In this document: one piece after another, positions 36,406 through 44,678 of the stretch | Position numbering within the stretch: position 1 is the stretch's first letter | How the letters are laid out: every line of letters starts with the position of its first letter | Assembly: GCF_003056335.1 (NCBI RefSeq) | Contig: NZ_PYWA01000007.1 | Coordinates: 1 to 64,000, forward strand | Length of the DNA: 64,000 bases | DNA from: Paracoccus indicus | GTDB taxonomy: Bacteria; Pseudomonadota; Alphaproteobacteria; Rhodobacterales; Rhodobacteraceae | Reading direction: 5' to 3' | Translations under genes and position numbers: made by a program | The notes under the pieces: generated by a model | Seen by the model: the letters and a program-made list of their open reading frames with translations, nothing else | What the model was told of the DNA's origin: nothing | Databases searched by the model: none

Positions 36406-38543
36406 CCGCCTGCCCCGCCTGTTCCACCGTCCCGTTGCCGCAGGGCCGCGCGGTCGATCAGCCCACCCATGTGCTGCATCTGCCCGACATCCATTGCGGA
36501 GCCTGCATCGCCACGGTCGAACGCGCCCTGACCGCCCTGCCCGTGGTCCAGCAGGCGCGGGTGAACCTGACCCTGAAGCGGGTGATGATCGTCGCGCCGG
36601 GGGCCGAAGATGCCACGCTGATCGAGGCGCTTGCCCGAGCCGGTCACCGCGCCGACCGTCTGGATGCGGGGCGCCTTGGCCCGCGCGACGTGACCGCCCG
36701 CGACCTGCTGACCCGCATCGGCGTGGCGGGCTTTGCGATGATGAACGTCATGCTGCTGTCCGTCGCCATCTGGAGCGGCGCGGCAGGTGCCACCGCTCAG
36801 GTCTTTCACCTGATATCGGCGGCCATCGCCATCCCGGCCGTGGGCTTCGCCGCGCAACCGTTCTTCGCATCCGCCATCACCGCCCTGCGTCACGGGCGGA
36901 TGAACATGGATGTGCCGATCTCGCTAGCGATCATTCTGGCCTCGGGGGCGTCGCTGGCCAATGCCTTCGGCTTCAGCGACCGCGCCAATTGGTTCGATGC
37001 GGCGCTGGCGCTGACGTTCTTCCTGTTGATCGGGCGCTATCTGGATCGCGCGGGCCGCGCCGCCGCCCGATCCGCCGCAGCCGAGCTGGCCGCGCTGGAG
37101 GCCCCGCAGGCCGTTCTGATCGAGGGCGCACAGGAACGCATCGTCGCCGCCGAGACCCTGCAACCGGGGTCGCTGATCCGCCTGCGTCCCGGCGACCGCC
37201 TGCCCGCCGATGGCACCATCATCACCGGTCGGACCGATCTGGACCGATCCGCGCTGACCGGCGAATCCGTTCCGCAACCTGCAGGCCCCGGCGATGAGGT
37301 CACCGCAGGCGAAACCTGCCTGACCGGCGCGTTGACCGTCCGCGTGGACCGGGCCGGGCGCGACACGGCGCTGGCCCGCATGGCCGATCTGGTCGCCACC
37401 GCCGAGACGCAGCGCACCCGCCACACCGGCATCGCCGACCGCGCCGCCCGCATCTATGCGCCGCTGGTCCATGTGCTGGCCGCCGCAACCTTCGTCGGCT
37501 GGCTGATGCTGTCGGGCGACGGGTGGCGGGCGCTTGATATCGCCATCTCGGTCCTGGTGATCACCTGCCCATGCGCCCTGGGGCTGGCGGTGCCTGCGGT
37601 ATCCACCGTGGCCACGGCGCGGCTGTTCCGCGCGGGTATCCTGGTGAAATCCGCCACCGCGCTGGAGCGTCTGTGCCAGATCGACACGGTGGCCTTCGAC
37701 AAGACCGGCACGCTGACCACGGGGCTGGTGACGCTTGGCGGCAACCCCGATCCTGAAACGCTGTCCATCGCCGCGGGGCTGGCGCAGGCATCACGCCACC
37801 CGGTGTCGCAGGCCATCGTGGCGGCTGCCGATGCGCGCGGCATCGCGCCCGCCCCCGTCACGGATACGACCGAATATCCGGGCTGCGGGGTTCAGGGCAT
37901 GCTGGCCGGCCAGCGCGTCCGCCTTGGCCGCGCCGGCTGGATTAAGGGCACGGATACGTCCGATGCCGCCGTCTGGCTGTCGGTCGCGGGCCAGCCCCCC
38001 ACGCCGCTGATGACATCCGAAGCCCTGCGCGATGATGCCATCCCCACGGTCAGGGCGTTGCACGACGCGGGCTATGACATGGCCCTGCTGTCGGGCGACG
38101 CGCCCCGCCCCGTGGCCCGCATGGCGCAGGCAACCGGCATTGGGACGGCGCTGGCGCAGCTGACGCCCGCCCTCAAGGTCGATTGGGTGCGCGACCGCAC
38201 CGCCCAAGGGGCGCATGTGCTGATGGTGGGCGACGGGCTGAACGATACCGGCTGTCTGGCCAGTGCCCATGCGGGGATCTCGCCGGGCACGGCGCTGGAT
38301 GCGGCGCGATCGGCATCCGATGTAGTGCTGATTGGCGGCGGCCTGATGGGCGTGCCGCGCGCGCTGGCCACCGCACGGGCCGCGATGGGGCGGATGCGCC
38401 AGAACATCGGGCTGGCGGTGCTGTATAACGTCGTCTCGGTGCCGCTGGCGATGTCGGGGCATGCATCCCCGCTGATCGCGGCGCTGGCCATGTCGCTGTC
38501 CTCGCTGACCGTGACCCTGAATGCCCTGCGGAGGTTTCGATGA
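36399..38543 (+). CDS. ccoI: Copper-translocating P1B-type ATPase CcoI (FixI)
   Basis: A 714-residue heavy-metal P-type ATPase that exports copper for cbb3 assembly. An N-terminal metal domain has LPDIHCGACIATVERAL. The membrane CPC motif is ITCPCALGLAVPAV, the phosphorylation site is FDKTGTLTTG, and the hinge is MVGDGLNDTGCL. A second Cys pair occurs at the very N-terminus (ACPAC). It sits inside ccoGHIS, which separates it from general copper-resistance ATPases. Confidence 0.94.
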   Translation: MVTACPACSTVPLPQGRAVDQPTHVLHLPDIHCGACIATVERALTALPVVQQARVNLTLKRVMIVAPGAEDATLIEALARAGHRADRLDAGRLGPRDVTARDLLTRIGVAGFAMMNVMLLSVAIWSGAAGATAQVFHLISAAIAIPAVGFAAQPFFASAITALRHGRMNMDVPISLAIILASGASLANAFGFSDRANWFDAALALTFFLLIGRYLDRAGRAAARSAAAELAALEAPQAVLIEGAQERIVAAETLQPGSLIRLRPGDRLPADGTIITGRTDLDRSALTGESVPQPAGPGDEVTAGETCLTGALTVRVDRAGRDTALARMADLVATAETQRTRHTGIADRAARIYAPLVHVLAAATFVGWLMLSGDGWRALDIAISVLVITCPCALGLAVPAVSTVATARLFRAGILVKSATALERLCQIDTVAFDKTGTLTTGLVTLGGNPDPETLSIAAGLAQASRHPVSQAIVAAADARGIAPAPVTDTTEYPGCGVQGMLAGQRVRLGRAGWIKGTDTSDAAVWLSVAGQPPTPLMTSEALRDDAIPTVRALHDAGYDMALLSGDAPRPVARMAQATGIGTALAQLTPALKVDWVRDRTAQGAHVLMVGDGLNDTGCLASAHAGISPGTALDAARSASDVVLIGGGLMGVPRALATARAAMGRMRQNIGLAVLYNVVSVPLAMSGHASPLIAALAMSLSSLTVTLNALRRFR

Positions 38544-38686
38544 ACGTGCTGGCCGTCCTGATCCCGATTTCCGTCACCCTCGGGCTAGCGGGGCTGGCAG
38601 CTTTCGTCTGGTCGCTGCGGTCGGGCCAATATGACGACCCCGCAGGCGATCAGGCCCGCGCCCTGGACCTGATGGAGGAAGACTGA
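38540..38686 (+). CDS. ccoS: cbb3 oxidase maturation protein CcoS (FixS)
   Basis: A 48-residue single-span protein. It begins MNVLAVLIPISVTLGLAGL, continues with AAFVWSLRSGQYDDPAGD and ends LDLMEED. The WSLxSGQYDDP block is the CcoS hallmark. CcoS is required for cofactor insertion into CcoN. Its ATG overlaps the ccoI stop (ATGA). Confidence 0.93.
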   Translation: MNVLAVLIPISVTLGLAGLAAFVWSLRSGQYDDPAGDQARALDLMEED

Positions 38687-38702
38687 CCCCACCGCGGGGT
38701 CA
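38684..38702. terminator. Short hairpin between convergent ccoS and the PhoD-like gene
   Basis: TGACCCC at 38684-38690 pairs perfectly with GGGGTCA at 38696-38702 across ACCGC. The left arm includes the ccoS stop. It lies between converging genes and is GC-rich, but no T-run follows, so it is a likely but weak two-way terminator. Confidence 0.5.
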
Positions 38703-38719
38703 GTCCGTCGCATGAAAGG

Positions 38720-40255
38720 TCAGCCCAGCACCGGCTCCAGTTCGGTGGACCACAGCTTCACGTCCTCGCGGTCCATCAGGCTGACGGTCATTACTTTGGT
38801 ATCCGCGCTGATGTCGACCTTGCCGAAGAACTGCATCCCGTCCGACGGCGGCAGGTTCGCCTGACCTTCATCGGGATGCTTGGCAAAGCGGACCTCGGGG
38901 CCGAAGGTGTTGTCATAGTCCGACGGGCCGAAGGTGCCTGCGTGCAAGGGGCCCGACACGAATTCCCAGAAGGGCTCGAAATCCTGGAACACCGCGCGGT
39001 CGGGGCTGTAGTGATGGGCGGCGGTATAGTGCACATCCGCCGTCAACCAGACGGTGTTCGCGATGCCGCCATGCTTGATGAAGGACAGCATCGCTGCGAT
39101 GTCCTGTTCGCGGCCACGCACCGGACCGTCGCCATTCGCGCCATTCTCCATCGCCGTGTCGCCATCGCGGACCATCATGCCGATGGGCATGTCGGCGGCG
39201 ATGACCTTCCAGACGGCTTTCGAATTGGTCAGTTCGCGCTTCAGCCATGCCATCTGGTCGGCACCCAGAAACGGCGTGCCGCCCTCTTCGTCGTTGGCGG
39301 TGTTGTCGCCGCGATAGGTGCGCATGTCGATGACGAAGACATCCAGCAGCGGACCATAGGCGACCTTGCGATAGATGCGGCGCGGCTCGGCCAGGTTCTG
39401 GCGGGTGGGCAGCATCTCGTGGAAGGCCTGACCGGCGCGGGCGGCCAGCAGGCGGGCGGATTTGACGGTATAGCGGTCATCGGCCTCCAGCATTTCGTTC
39501 GGATACCAGTTGTTGGTCACCTCGTGGTCGTCCCATTGGGCGATGACCGGCACCTGCGCGTTGAAGGCGCGGACGTTCTTGTCCATCATGTTGTACAGAT
39601 ACTGGCCGCGATATTCGTCCAGCGTCTCGGCCACCTTCATCTTGGCCTCGGTCATGACGTTCTTCCACAGCGTGCCGTCGGCCAGTTCGACCTGTTCCTG
39701 CAAGGGGCCGTCGGCATAGACGGTGTCGCCCGAGTGTAGGAAGAAGTCGGGGTTGTGTTTCAGCATCGTGGCATAGGTCTTCATGCCGCCGCGATCCTCG
39801 TCGATGCCCCAGCCTTGGCCCGCCACATCGCCCGACCAGACAAAGCTGACATCGCGCAGCTCATTCGGCGCGGTGCGGAACTGTCCCGTGACGGGTTCGG
39901 ATTTCGTGCCGTCCGACAGATCGGCCATGGTGACGCGATAGAAGATCTCCTGATCCGAGGGCAGGCCCGTCAGCGCCATCTTGCCCGTGTTGTCGGTGGG
40001 CGCACCGACCGGCAGACGCGGCATCAGATGCGCATCGCGGAAGCTGTCCGAGGTCGACCATTCGACCCACATCTCGGCCTCGCGGTCGGCGCGGCTCCAG
40101 ATGACGGCGCCGTCATGGGCCACGTCGCCCGATTGCACGCCATGGCTGATGATCGGCCGCGCGGCGGCACGGACCAGCCCCGGCATGGCCAGTCCCCCGG
40201 CCACGGCTGCGGTTCCAAGCAAGGCTTGCCTGCGGGTGAAGGTGATGCGGGGCAT
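38720..40255 (-). CDS. phoD: Exported alkaline phosphatase D family protein (PhoD-like)
   Basis: A 511-residue metallophosphatase with a twin-arginine signal: TRRQALLGTAAVAGGLAMPG, cleaved near VRAAA. The PhoD domain begins with ISHGVQSGDVAHDGAVIWSRA. Metal and active-site blocks include VWSGDVAGQGWG, FFLHSGDTVYADG, VIAQWDDHEVTNNWYP and WLTADVHYTAAHHY. It hydrolyses phosphate esters in the periplasm, probably with Ca and Fe as in characterised PhoD. A Pho box lies 52 bp upstream, so induction by phosphate starvation is likely. Family members include phosphodiesterases, so strict monoesterase activity is not assured. Confidence 0.88.
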   Translation of the reverse strand: MPRITFTRRQALLGTAAVAGGLAMPGLVRAAARPIISHGVQSGDVAHDGAVIWSRADREAEMWVEWSTSDSFRDAHLMPRLPVGAPTDNTGKMALTGLPSDQEIFYRVTMADLSDGTKSEPVTGQFRTAPNELRDVSFVWSGDVAGQGWGIDEDRGGMKTYATMLKHNPDFFLHSGDTVYADGPLQEQVELADGTLWKNVMTEAKMKVAETLDEYRGQYLYNMMDKNVRAFNAQVPVIAQWDDHEVTNNWYPNEMLEADDRYTVKSARLLAARAGQAFHEMLPTRQNLAEPRRIYRKVAYGPLLDVFVIDMRTYRGDNTANDEEGGTPFLGADQMAWLKRELTNSKAVWKVIAADMPIGMMVRDGDTAMENGANGDGPVRGREQDIAAMLSFIKHGGIANTVWLTADVHYTAAHHYSPDRAVFQDFEPFWEFVSGPLHAGTFGPSDYDNTFGPEVRFAKHPDEGQANLPPSDGMQFFGKVDISADTKVMTVSLMDREDVKLWSTELEPVLG

Positions 40256-40306
40256 GTCGGTTCTCCGGTTGCCAAGGGACACAGAGGGCTGAAGTCGCAA
40301 CAGAAG

Positions 40307-40324
40307 CTGACAGCCACGCGACAG
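40307..40324 (-). promoter_or_regulatory. Pho box upstream of the PhoD-like gene
   Basis: Read on the minus strand, CTGTCGCGTGGCTGTCAG contains two 7-bp direct repeats (CTGTCGC and CTGTCAG) separated by exactly four bases. This is the PhoB-box layout CTGTCAT-N4-CTGTCAT. It ends 52 bp before the phoD start. Confidence 0.75.
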
Positions 40325-40368
40325 CGCCACGAATTTCGGGTGACATTGCCCTGCCCCGCAATGCAGAA

Positions 40369-40393
40369 CGGCCCGCCCCATAAGGGCAGGCCG
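40369..40393 (-). terminator. Hairpin terminator downstream of the GMC dehydrogenase operon
   Basis: CGGCC and GCCC are mirrored by GGGC and GGCCG around the loop CATAA, giving a GC-rich hairpin just past the stop of the dehydrogenase large subunit. Only a short T stretch follows on the minus strand. Confidence 0.6.
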
Positions 40394-40417
40394 TATGGCG
40401 TGACGATGCCGCTTGGC

Positions 40418-42052
40418 TCAGCCCGTGCGCAGGTCGCGCTTGATGGCGTCGGCCGCCCGCAACGACAGCGCCGCCATGGTCAGCGTGGCGTTCACCGTGC
40501 CTGCCGCCGCCATCGCGCCGCCTGTCGCCAAGAACAGGTTCTGGTGGTCATGGCTGCGGCACCAGCTGTCCACGACGGAATTGCGGGGATTGGTGCCCAT
40601 GATCGTGCCGCCGCAGATGTGGTTGTTGGGGGTGAAATGATCGCTCATCTCGATCTCGGTGCCGCCGAAGGCCTCGGCGATGGTGCGCAGATGTTCACGC
40701 GACGACACGGCCGCGCGGCGGACGTAATCGCCCACGTCGTAATGCACGTCGGGCATGGGAATGCCCAAGCTGTCGCGCCGGTCGCCCGAAAGGGTCAGGC
40801 GGTTTTCCGGATCGGCCAGCGTCTCGTGGTTGACATAGATGTCGACGCCACAGGCCGCACGGCGGCGGATCTCGGCATCCAGCGCCTTGCCGACCTTGCC
40901 GGTCGCCAGCGCCTTCAACCCACCCTTGGTGGTCTGGGCGGTGTTGTTGTAGCCGATCTGGATGGCCGAACGTTCGCCCCGCCAGTCACCGTCGCGGAAG
41001 TTGGTGATCGACGACATCTGGACCGAGCCCTGCCCCGCCCAGATGGGTTCCTCGGCCACGAAGCTCATCGAGATGCCGGGGTGGTCCATCATGTTGCGGC
41101 CCACCTGATCCGAGGAGTTGGCGATGCCGCCCGGGTTCTTGTCGTTGGCCGCGACCAGCAGCAGTTTGGGCGTCTCGATGCCGTTCGCGGCGATGACGAA
41201 GCGCCGGGCCAGAACCTTGGTGCTGTTCTTGTCCGGATCATAGAAATGCATCGCCGTGACGTCGTTCGCGCTGTCCGTGTCGATGCGATAGACGACGGCG
41301 TTCGGGATGACCTTCGCGCCCAGCTGCTCGGCCTTCTCGACGGAATAGATGCCGTTGTACATCGCGCCGATGGGGCAGATCGGCATGCAGTTGTTGTTGC
41401 CGCAGCACTGCGGACGCCCGTCATAGGGCCGCGAGTTGCGCCCCTGCGGCACCGGCGTGTTGTCATAGCCCAAGGGGGCCACGACCTCGGTGAAGCGACG
41501 GTCGCCATAGCCGTATGGCATCGAGGTCATGGGCCAGGGCTGCGACCGAGGGGCGGACGGCGTGATGTCCTGCCCGTTGGGGCCCATGACGCCCATCTCG
41601 GTCTCGGCGGCGAAGTAATAGGGTTCAAGATCGTCATAGCTCAGCGCGAAGTCGCGTCCGACGCCATAGCGGGACTGCATCTCGAAGTCGCTTGGCAGAT
41701 AGCGCCAGCTGGAGGCCGCCCAATGCCAGGTCGTGCCGCCGACGCCCTTGATGATGCCCTGCTTGTAGGCGGCGGCATCGGGACCGGTCGTCTTCAGATA
41801 GCCGTTGTCGGGGAAGAAGTTCGTATGCGGCGCCCAGGGCACGTTCGGATAAGGCGTGGCATAGTCGAAATCGGCCTTGTTCCGCGGCGGCATGTAGCGC
41901 CAGTTCTCGACGATCTTGTCGCGGTCATAGCGCGGCCCGGCATCCAGGATGATGACGGAGAGGCCCGCCCGTACAAGATCCAGCGCCAGAAGGCCGCCGC
42001 AGATCCCCGCGCCGGCGATGACGACATCGGCTGTCAGAGTTTCCTGGGTCAT
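40418..42052 (-). CDS. GMC-family FAD dehydrogenase, catalytic subunit with a 3Fe-4S-type Cys motif
   Basis: A 544-residue flavoprotein. FAD-binding GAGICGG is at about 14-20. Cysteines at 216, 217, 222 and 226 (QCCGNNNCMPICP) have exactly the C-C-x4-C-x3-C spacing that holds the 3Fe-4S cluster in FAD-dependent glucose dehydrogenase. The C-terminal active-site region has DHFTPNNHICGGTIMG and the FAD-contact block GGAMAAAGTVNATLT. It oxidises a sugar, sugar alcohol or related polyol and passes electrons to the cytochrome subunit next to it. It has no signal peptide, so export probably depends on the Tat-tagged small subunit. The substrate is unknown. Confidence 0.88.
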   Translation of the reverse strand: MTQETLTADVVIAGAGICGGLLALDLVRAGLSVIILDAGPRYDRDKIVENWRYMPPRNKADFDYATPYPNVPWAPHTNFFPDNGYLKTTGPDAAAYKQGIIKGVGGTTWHWAASSWRYLPSDFEMQSRYGVGRDFALSYDDLEPYYFAAETEMGVMGPNGQDITPSAPRSQPWPMTSMPYGYGDRRFTEVVAPLGYDNTPVPQGRNSRPYDGRPQCCGNNNCMPICPIGAMYNGIYSVEKAEQLGAKVIPNAVVYRIDTDSANDVTAMHFYDPDKNSTKVLARRFVIAANGIETPKLLLVAANDKNPGGIANSSDQVGRNMMDHPGISMSFVAEEPIWAGQGSVQMSSITNFRDGDWRGERSAIQIGYNNTAQTTKGGLKALATGKVGKALDAEIRRRAACGVDIYVNHETLADPENRLTLSGDRRDSLGIPMPDVHYDVGDYVRRAAVSSREHLRTIAEAFGGTEIEMSDHFTPNNHICGGTIMGTNPRNSVVDSWCRSHDHQNLFLATGGAMAAAGTVNATLTMAALSLRAADAIKRDLRTG

Positions 42053-42116
42053 GGAGTGTTCCTTGGGGTCAATGCACGCGCATCGGATCGCCGATGCGCG
42101 GCCAAAATGGGGGGTG

Positions 42117-43502
42117 TCAGGCCGCGCGGCGGCGGCGGACGATCAGAAGGACGACCAGTCCCAGCAGGACCAGCGCGGCGATCAGCCCCGCCACCATGAT
42201 CTGCGGGGTGGCCAGCCGGACCAGCGGCGGCACGGCGCCCCCGGTGCGGGCCGTCTTCACGTCATCGGCGGTGAAGGCGACGGGCTGGGGACCGAAGCTG
42301 GTCGCGGTGAAGCTGGCCAGCCGCGCGATCTGTTCGTCGTCCAGCTTCTGCACCAGGCTGTCGGGGCCGAAGCCCGGCATCAGCGTGTGATGGTCGCCGG
42401 TCTCGCGGCTGACGCCCTGCAGGATGGTGGACAGCAGGTTCGTCCCCTGCACCTGCGTCAGGGTCAGATTGCCCTTCAGCGCCGGATAGGTGCCGTCGGG
42501 CGAACCCTGTCCGGACAGCCCGTGGCAGGATGCGCAGACGGTCTCGTAGAGCTGCGCCCCCGAGGCATCGCCGTCCAGCCGGTGCTGGCTGCGTGCATCG
42601 GCATGATCGGCGGGAACGAAGGCGGCGGGGGTGGGCACATCGGCCGGGGCTGCGGGTTCCCGACCCTTGGCGGGCAGGCTGCGCAGATAGGTCACCATGG
42701 CCGCGATGTCGTCATCCTTCAGGTGCTGGAGGCTGTATTCCACGGCCTCGGCCATCGGACCCGAGGCGCGGGCATGGGTCGCCACGCCCGTCTTCAGATA
42801 GTCGGCCAGATCCTCATCCGACCAATCGCCCAACCCCGTCGGCGTCAGGTTCGGGGCGTGCCAGCCGCCGACCTCGCCCCCGGCCAGGAATTCGCCCTGG
42901 TCGGACCCCATCAGCAGGTTGCGCGGCGTGTGGCAGGTGCCGCAATGCGCCGGCCCCTCGACCAGATAGCGGCCACGGTTCCATTCGGGGGACTGGTCGC
43001 CGTCGGGCTGGAAGGGTTCGGCCCGCGCGAAGGCGGCGTTCCAGGCGATCATCGACCAGCGCTGCGAGAACGGGAAGGACAGCCTGGTCTGCGGCGCGGC
43101 CTCCTCGACCGGCTCGACCTCGGTCATCAGATAGTCGTAGAGCGCCGCGATATCCTCGTCCGTCATGCGGGCATAGGAGGGATAGGGCATCGCCGGATAG
43201 AGATGCGCGCCATCCTTGCGGATGCCGTCGCGCAGGGCGGCGGTGAATTCGGCAAGGCTGTAGCCGCCGATCCCGAATTCCACCGAGGGCGTAATGTTGG
43301 ACGAGGTGATCGCCCCCATCGGCGACTGGATGGCATAGCCGCCCGCATAGGGCGCGCCCTCGTGGCCACTGGTGTGGCAGGCGGCGCAATCGGCGGTGGT
43401 GGCGACATATTCGCCGCGCGACATATCTTGCGCCGAGACCGGCAGGGCAAGCCCGCCCATCATCACGGCGGCAAGGCGGAGGCTGTGGGAAAGGGTCATC
43501 AT
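42117..43502 (-). CDS. Tri-heme cytochrome c subunit of the GMC dehydrogenase
   Basis: A 461-residue protein with a signal peptide (ending LPVSAQ), three heme motifs (CAACH, CGTCH, CASCH) and a C-terminal anchor helix IMVAGLIAALVLLGLVVLLIV followed by RRRR. This is the cytochrome subunit layout of fructose, gluconate, sorbitol and alcohol dehydrogenases that deliver electrons to the quinone pool or terminal oxidases. A second ATG at 43499 is equally good. It lies between the small and large subunits on one transcript. Confidence 0.9.
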   Translation of the reverse strand: MMTLSHSLRLAAVMMGGLALPVSAQDMSRGEYVATTADCAACHTSGHEGAPYAGGYAIQSPMGAITSSNITPSVEFGIGGYSLAEFTAALRDGIRKDGAHLYPAMPYPSYARMTDEDIAALYDYLMTEVEPVEEAAPQTRLSFPFSQRWSMIAWNAAFARAEPFQPDGDQSPEWNRGRYLVEGPAHCGTCHTPRNLLMGSDQGEFLAGGEVGGWHAPNLTPTGLGDWSDEDLADYLKTGVATHARASGPMAEAVEYSLQHLKDDDIAAMVTYLRSLPAKGREPAAPADVPTPAAFVPADHADARSQHRLDGDASGAQLYETVCASCHGLSGQGSPDGTYPALKGNLTLTQVQGTNLLSTILQGVSRETGDHHTLMPGFGPDSLVQKLDDEQIARLASFTATSFGPQPVAFTADDVKTARTGGAVPPLVRLATPQIMVAGLIAALVLLGLVVLLIVRRRRAA

Positions 43503-43508
43503 CGGCCT

Positions 43509-44012
43509 TCAGAATGCGGGCATGTCAGCAAGCGCGGGCGGCGTCGCGGTCCACCAGTCCGGACCGTTCAGCGCATAGGTCGGGATCGGCACCGCATCCA
43601 GTGCGGGCCGATACATCAGCGCCTTGTCGAAAGCATAGACCGTGGCATCGCTGCCTTCCGCGACGGCGCCCGAATACCAGGCATGGATGATCGCCAGCAG
43701 GGTTTCGCGCAGGGGATCGTCCCTCAGGGCCGCTGACAATGTCTCGACATCGGGGGCTTCGGCCATCCGGCGTTCAAGGGCCTGCGCGTCGGCGTCGAAG
43801 CCGTCATGTTCCACGCGCAGCCCCTGCAGCAGCCCTGCCCCGACGTCGGCATCCAGACGGTCATGGCCGGTCGCAAAGCGCGACAGCACCATGAAGCGAT
43901 CAAGGCGGATCGCCTCCTGTGCGAAACCTGAGGATGGAAGGGCGGCAACGAACAACCCCATGGCAGAGCTGCCAAGGAACTGTCGCCGGTCCAGACGAGC
44001 GTTTGTGAACAT
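43509..44012 (-). CDS. Tat-exported small subunit of the GMC dehydrogenase
   Basis: A 167-residue protein with a twin-arginine signal LDRRQFLGSSAMGLFVAALP. The mature part contains FMVLSRFATGHDRLDADVGAGLL and a C-terminal YALNGPDWWTATPP, as in the gamma subunit of sorbitol and fructose dehydrogenases. Small subunits of this kind carry the folded flavoprotein through the Tat pore. It is the first gene of the three-gene operon. Confidence 0.85.
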   Translation of the reverse strand: MFTNARLDRRQFLGSSAMGLFVAALPSSGFAQEAIRLDRFMVLSRFATGHDRLDADVGAGLLQGLRVEHDGFDADAQALERRMAEAPDVETLSAALRDDPLRETLLAIIHAWYSGAVAEGSDATVYAFDKALMYRPALDAVPIPTYALNGPDWWTATPPALADMPAF

Positions 44013-44678
44013 GAGGCTGATCCTGAAATGGATGGCAAACACCGCCCCCGAGTGGCGGTTGTTAGCGCACAAACTGACCCTCGTGCCGGAGTTTGCAACC
44101 AATCAGCAGGTCAGCATCCCATGATGACGGAATTGGTCGGGTTTCGAATGAGTGATTGGTGGAAAGCCGTGTGCGACAGTAGGTCGCATTCCTTTCGCCA
44201 ATGAATACAGATGCATGCCGTGCAACTTGCCGTCCCGCAAGCGGACGCTGCGTCAGCTTGCGATCACCTGTGCCATGCAGACAGCTCATAGCGGGAAGAC
44301 CGGCAGTCGATAGCTGGCCACGGGTCGCTCACTGGAAAATGTCCCGAATCATCGATGCGAGCGAAGCTTTTCAGACGGATGCGATTGCTGCGGACCTCTG
44401 AACGAACGACCGCGCCCTGCCCGACCATCGGGATCGGGCAGAGACCCGGCCTGATGATTAGCCAACGGGGCTGTTTCGCCCTGCTGGCCAATCACTTTGC
44501 CCCCGGGAAAACCCGGACAGCAGATCAGGACCCAAGAAACGCGCCGACCGACCGCCGCGCGCTTCATTCGATGCACCGAAAGCATGCCAATGGCCCGCCC
44601 CGAGGCCGCTATTGCCTGATGTCCCCTTCTGCGTCACGCTGAGCGGATGCCCCACGCCGGGGCCATGGTGATCGCGGG
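44013..44678. other. 666-bp intergenic region without a recognisable gene
   Basis: This lies between the dehydrogenase operon (minus) and the mscS-like gene (plus), so it should hold two divergent promoters. Only short open frames of unlikely composition occur. I see no RNA gene and no strong repeat. Confidence 0.5.

Noticed and set aside
39755..42199. An 814-codon plus-strand frame
   Set aside because: It runs across the PhoD-like and GMC dehydrogenase genes on the other strand, and shows only His/Gly/Arg-rich low-information sequence.
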